Source of the DNA: JALZAA01 sp046727755
Lineage (GTDB): Bacteria; Actinomycetota; Acidimicrobiia; IMCC26256; JACDBD01
NCBI GenBank assembly: GCA_046727755.1
Contig: JBKPDG010000162.1
Coordinates: 1-9,426, forward strand
Direction: 5' to 3'
DNA length: 9,426 nucleotides
In this document: positions 7,944-9,426 of the stretch, one piece after another
How positions within the stretch are numbered: the first letter of the stretch is position 1
How the letters are laid out: every line of letters starts with the position of its first letter
Translations under genes and position numbers: made by a program
The notes under the pieces: model-generated
Seen by the model: only the letters and a program-made list of their open reading frames with translations
Databases searched by the model: none
What the model was told of the DNA's origin: nothing

Positions 7944-7975
7944 GGCGGGCTCCCGGCGCCGCCGGGACGCCCGCC
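7944..7975 (+). terminator. Hairpin terminator candidate after the amidohydrolase gene
   Basis: Starting 27 bases past the stop, a 14-bp GC stem can form: GGCGGGC-TCCCGGC (7944-7957), a 3-base loop (7958-7960), then GCCGGGA (7961-7967) and GCCCGCC (7969-7975), with one bulged C at 7968. A smaller stem, GCGGC/GCCGC, lies just before it at 7922-7936. There is no T-run, so it may instead stabilise the 3' end or work with Rho. Confidence 0.42.
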
Positions 7976-8088
7976 TGCGGCTGGGTGTCCGGTCTCGGTC
8001 GAGGACCGCGAGCCGACCGTGGTCCACCGCCCGTTGGCGTGATGCTTGGGGCGACCGCCTGGCTCCGGGCCCGGGACGCGTGCACCGC

Positions 8089-8253
8089 ATGGCTCCGTAC
8101 CGGCGGCGCGTGCGTGGGGGAGCTGTCATCAGGAACTGCGGGCTGGTCCTCGTCGGGGCCGCGGCCCTCGGCCTGCTCTTCAACGCGATCCAGCTCGGCT
8201 CGACCTGGAGACACCGGCGCGCGCGCAGGCCAGTGCGCCGGGAGACTCCGTAG
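8089..8253 (+). pseudogene. Likely decayed N-terminal membrane-anchor fragment
   Basis: The frame encodes 54 residues, if started at the ATG at 8089, with one clear hydrophobic helix (NCGLVLVGAAALGLLFNAIQ, 8134-8193) and then a basic, artefact-like tail to a TAG. Such a helix is what begins small anchored periplasmic proteins, for example rhodanese-like ones. Switching to the next frame near 8190 gives a more natural continuation, PARLDLETPARAQASAPGDS, as expected after an indel. A Shine-Dalgarno-like GGGGGAG (8116-8122) sits just before GTC-ATC (8125-8130), where an ATG or GTG start may have been lost. No catalytic domain follows. It could instead be a genuine 47-54 residue single-pass peptide. 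Family of origin is a guess. Confidence 0.25.
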
Positions 8254-8515
8254 CGCGCTTCTGCCGCTCCCCTGCGGCAGGAGCACGGCGGCCGACGGGC
8301 ATGAGCCCGGGATCGATCGGCTCGGGGCGACGGCGGGTGCGTGCCGGCCCGCCGATCCGCCGGTCGACCTAAGACTCCGAGGGCGAGCGCGGGCTGCCCC
8401 CGGACCGTCACGGCCTCCCTGAACGGATGCCTTCCGGAGCTGCGTAAGCGCCGCAGGAGGATGCGGGCCGAGCAGGTCCGCGGCAGCACGACGCTCGAGC
8501 GCGCGAGACCCCGGG

Positions 8516-8521
8516 TATAGT
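8516..8521 (+). promoter_or_regulatory. -10 box of the redox-anchor gene, placed for a leaderless transcript
   Basis: TATAGT matches the -10 consensus at five of six bases in an otherwise AT-poor region. Only seven bases separate it from the ATG at 8529, so transcription would start at or next to the start codon. There is no Shine-Dalgarno before this ATG, which fits a leaderless mRNA. No good -35 is seen at 16-18 bases. Confidence 0.5.
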
Positions 8522-8528
8522 GGCCTCG

Positions 8529-9426
8529 ATGGCGCTCCCGTCCCGGCGCGGACCGCCCTGGGTGCGTCAGCTCCGGCTGGCGACCGGCCTCGTCCTGTTT
8601 ACCTTCGTGACGACCCACCTGCTGAACCACGCTCTCGGGCTGGTCTCGCTGGACGCGATGGAGGCGGGGCGGTGGTGGTTCCTCTCGTTCTGGCGAAGCC
8701 TGGCCGGCACCGTCCTCCTCTACGGCGCTGTCTTGATCCACATCGCCCTCGCCCTCTGGGCACTCTACCAGCGCCGGCACCTGCGGCTGCCGGCGCCCGA
8801 CGCCTGGCAGCTCGGCCTCGGGCTCGTGCTGCCCGTCCTGCTCGTGTCGCACGTCGTGGGAACGAGGCTCGCCCACGAGCTGTACGGCTTCGAGGACTCG
8901 TACCGGATCGTCGCTCTCACCCTGTGGGAGCTCCGGCCGGAGTTGGGCGCCCGCCAGCTCCTCGTGATCGCGCTGGCGTGGATCCACGGGTGTCTCGGGT
9001 TGCGCGCCTCGCTTCGCCTCCGCCCCTGGTACCCCCGAGCCGTCCACGCACTCTTCGCGGTCGCCTTGCTGGTCCCGGTGCTTGCCGCCCTCGGCTTCGC
9101 CCAGGGCGGTCGCGAGGCGGCGGCCCGCGCCCGCGCCGCCGGCGGGCCTGACGTGGTGCGAAGTGCGGCTCACGCTCCGCCTCCCGCGGGAGCGGAGGTC
9201 CTGGAGACGGTCCGCCACGGGCTCCTCTGGACCTACGGCACGCTCCTCGGCGGGGTCCTCCTCGCGCGCGCGGGGCGCGGGTGGGCAGCGCGCCGGCGAG
9301 GGGCGATCCGGGTCCGGTACCCGGATGCGCGCGAGGTCTACGTGCCCCAGGGCTTCACCGTGCTCGAGGCGAGCCGCCTGGCCGGGATCCCCCACGCCTC
9401 GGTCTGCGGCGGGCGCGGCCGTTGCT
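8529..9426 (+). CDS. Six-helix SDHC-like redox-sensing membrane anchor with 2Fe-2S domain, probably an adenylate cyclase N-terminus (cut by window edge)
   Basis: 299 codons are visible before the right edge. Hydrophobic helices lie at about 16-38, 58-80, 94-112, 143-161, 169-190 and 229-246. Histidines fall within or at the ends of them: His30 and His34 in helix 1, His71 in helix 2, His108 in helix 3, His153 in helix 4 and His173 in helix 5. They resemble the haem-b ligands of succinate dehydrogenase/fumarate reductase cytochrome anchors. After the last helix a soluble ferredoxin-like domain begins (IRVRYPDAREVYVPQGFTVL from 260), reaching SVCGGRGRC at 291-299. This is the C-x5-C start of an adrenodoxin-type 2Fe-2S motif. 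Haem-type 6TM anchors of this kind head redox-regulated class III adenylate cyclases such as Sinorhizobium CyaC, and versions with an inserted ferredoxin carry the cyclase domain after it. The cyclase is inferred, not seen. A ferredoxin-only membrane redox protein is the main alternative. Start from the ATG after a close -10 box. Confidence 0.85.
   Translation, partial: MALPSRRGPPWVRQLRLATGLVLFTFVTTHLLNHALGLVSLDAMEAGRWWFLSFWRSLAGTVLLYGAVLIHIALALWALYQRRHLRLPAPDAWQLGLGLVLPVLLVSHVVGTRLAHELYGFEDSYRIVALTLWELRPELGARQLLVIALAWIHGCLGLRASLRLRPWYPRAVHALFAVALLVPVLAALGFAQGGREAAARARAAGGPDVVRSAAHAPPPAGAEVLETVRHGLLWTYGTLLGGVLLARAGRGWAARRRGAIRVRYPDAREVYVPQGFTVLEASRLAGIPHASVCGGRGRC

Larger units (their letters stand above)
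7917..8528. other. Intergenic region between the amidohydrolase and the redox-anchor gene
   Basis: 612 bases with no convincing intact gene. It contains the strong hairpin after the amidohydrolase and a likely decayed single-helix membrane ORF (separate entry). A second perfect hairpin at 8261-8280 has stem CTGCCGC/GCGGCAG and a 6-base loop, just past that ORF's stop. The -10 box of the next gene is at 8516. The remaining sequence, about 8281-8490, shows nothing recognisable on either strand. No tRNA-like T-loop or other RNA signature was seen. Confidence 0.5.

Noticed and set aside
6351..9395. A 1014-residue open frame on the minus strand spanning three plus-strand regions
   Set aside because: It is the antisense shadow of two well-supported genes plus the gap between them. 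Its translation is rich in Arg, Glu, His, Gly and Val with no domain, and GC-rich codon use removes stops from such frames.

Overview
This is a strongly GC-rich bacterial stretch. Third codon positions are almost all G or C, so the non-coding frames are full of long false ORFs. Gene style suggests a soil or subsurface bacterium of the Rokubacteria/Methylomirabilota or deltaproteobacterial kind: short leaders, AMP-forming acyl-CoA synthetases, Tat-type amidohydrolases and redox-anchored cyclases. No marker gene fixes the taxonomy, so this is inference. No tRNA, rRNA, CRISPR array, transposase or phage gene was seen.

Layout. On the minus strand at the left edge is the N-terminal ~480 residues of an acetyl-CoA-synthetase-like acyl-CoA ligase (1-1451, cut by the edge). 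Upstream of it on the same strand is a small TerB-fold protein (1571-2089) with a clear Shine-Dalgarno. A 516-base divergent intergenic region follows. Then comes a complete cobalamin-dependent methionine synthase, metH (2606-6010, plus strand), with all four modules: homocysteine, folate, B12 and AdoMet reactivation. A 403-base gap, which holds a possible frameshifted zinc-ribbon remnant on the minus strand, leads to a Tat-type amidohydrolase (6414-7916, plus strand). A 612-base gap follows, with a strong hairpin after the amidohydrolase and what looks like a decayed membrane-anchor ORF. The last gene (8529 to the right edge, plus strand) encodes a six-helix, histidine-rich, SDHC-like membrane anchor running into an adrenodoxin-type 2Fe-2S motif. 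This is the architecture known from redox-regulated class III adenylate cyclases, but the catalytic domain lies outside the window.

The genes do not form one pathway. Each seems to be its own transcription unit, separated by hundreds of bases, except that the TerB-like gene and the ligase lie 119 bases apart on the same strand. MetH is the only gene with a firmly assigned metabolic role: methionine synthesis and methyl-folate recycling. The most interesting item is the truncated redox-sensor gene at the right edge, which has a near-consensus -10 box placed so that its mRNA would be leaderless. I found no convincing wholly new multi-gene system.
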